Shown here: positions 6,548-7,011 of the stretch, piece by piece
Layout of the letters: each line of letters begins with the position of its first letter
How positions within the stretch are numbered: the stretch's first letter is position 1
Assembly (NCBI GenBank): GCA_938045355.1
Contig: CALIMU010000113.1
Span: 1-7,011 of the forward strand
From: an uncultured Clostridium sp.
GTDB taxonomy: Bacteria > Bacillota_A > Clostridia > TANB77 > CAG-508
Direction of reading: 5' to 3'
DNA length: 7,011 bases
The notes under the pieces: generated by a model
Seen by the model: only the letters and a program-made list of their open reading frames with translations
Database searches by the model: none
Told to the model about the DNA's origin: nothing
Translations under genes and position numbers: made by a program

Positions 6548-7011
6548 CTATGATTTTTGTTTTGGTGTCTTACTTGGAAGTTTTTTATCTAATTTCTTTA
6601 CTTTTTCTAGAATTAAAATACTTCTATCTTCATCAAAAAGCTTATAACTCTCATATATTACTTCTTTAAACCCAAACTTATCAAGTATTTTTCTATCATA
6701 TCTTTCTAATTTTCCTCTCATTAAAATAGCACTTCCTCCTATTTTAACAAATCCTGAAGAATATTCTACAACATTTTCAATACTTGATAATGCTCTTGAA
6801 ACTACTAAATCAAAACTCTCTCTATATTTTTCATCATGTGAGGCAATTTCTGCTCTTGAATGTATAATTTTAATATCTTCTTTTTCTGTTATTACCTTAA
6901 GTTTTTTTAATGTCTTATCCATACCATATGTATTTTTATTATCTATATCTAAAAATATCTTAAGAACAATTAGCGGAAATCCTCCACCAGTCCCTATATC
7001 TAATATATTTT
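6548..7011 (-). CDS. rsmG: 16S rRNA (guanine-N7) methyltransferase RsmG (GidB), N-terminus beyond window
   Basis: RsmG transfers a methyl group from S-adenosylmethionine to N7 of G527 (E. coli numbering) in 16S rRNA. The visible 153 residues enter from the right edge and end at a TAG (6548-6550). They begin at the SAM-binding motif I, NILDIGTGGGFP (visible residues 1-12), followed by the acidic strand end YGMD (27-30), HSRAE (49-53) and the family motif FDLVVSRALSS (65-75). A strand reading FVKIGGSAILMRGK and a basic tail (KLPSKTPKQKS) complete the protein. About 70-80 N-terminal residues are missing, judged from the usual length near 235. Two local oddities are LIVL after GGFP, where GIPL is usual, and a shorter segment between YGMD and HSRAE than in E. 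coli RsmG. An internal ATG at 6922 is not the start, because motif I lies upstream of it. Its place just before parAB matches the usual origin-proximal gene order of Bacillota. Confidence 0.92.
   Translation of the reverse strand, partial: NILDIGTGGGFPLIVLKIFLDIDNKNTYGMDKTLKKLKVITEKEDIKIIHSRAEIASHDEKYRESFDLVVSRALSSIENVVEYSSGFVKIGGSAILMRGKLERYDRKILDKFGFKEVIYESYKLFDEDRSILILEKVKKLDKKLPSKTPKQKS

Overview
The window is a strongly A+T-rich piece of bacterial chromosome. It most likely comes from a low-GC Gram-positive (Bacillota, Clostridia-like) organism. Reasons are the AT-biased codon use, strong AGGAG-type ribosome binding sites, a Soj/Spo0J-type chromosomal ParA/ParB pair next to rsmG, a CCA-encoding tRNA-Ser, and a very large exported protein with DUF11-like repeats. 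In Bacillota, rsmG and soj-spo0J usually lie close to oriC, so this is probably origin-proximal DNA; that placement is inferred from gene order.

Right part (about 4801-7011, minus strand): the 3' portion of rsmG runs in from the right edge. It is followed by a candidate sigma-A promoter and the parA-parB segregation operon. parA carries one extra base inside its Walker A motif, which splits the gene: a GTG start with a good RBS opens a 14-codon stretch reading MAKIIAVANQKGGV, and the remaining 240 codons continue in another frame. parB is intact and ends at a strong hairpin terminator.

Middle (about 4515-4757): a tRNA-Ser(GCU) on the plus strand has its own consensus promoter and a weak AT-rich terminator. 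It converges on the end of parB.

Left part (1-3913, minus strand): one uninterrupted reading frame of 1304 codons begins at 3913 with a signal peptide and runs off the left edge without a stop. It encodes an almost cysteine-free, beta-rich, probably cell-surface protein with two DUF11-like modules toward the visible C-terminal end. Between this gene and the tRNA lies an AT-rich intergenic region of about 640 bases holding only promoter-like elements and a few small palindromes.

Functionally, ParA and ParB act together in chromosome segregation and RsmG modifies 16S rRNA. The surface protein is not evidently connected with them. No CRISPR array, insertion sequence, phage gene or clear defence system is visible. 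The most notable item is the broken Walker A of parA, which needs to be resolved as an assembly error, a real mutation or, much less likely, recoding.
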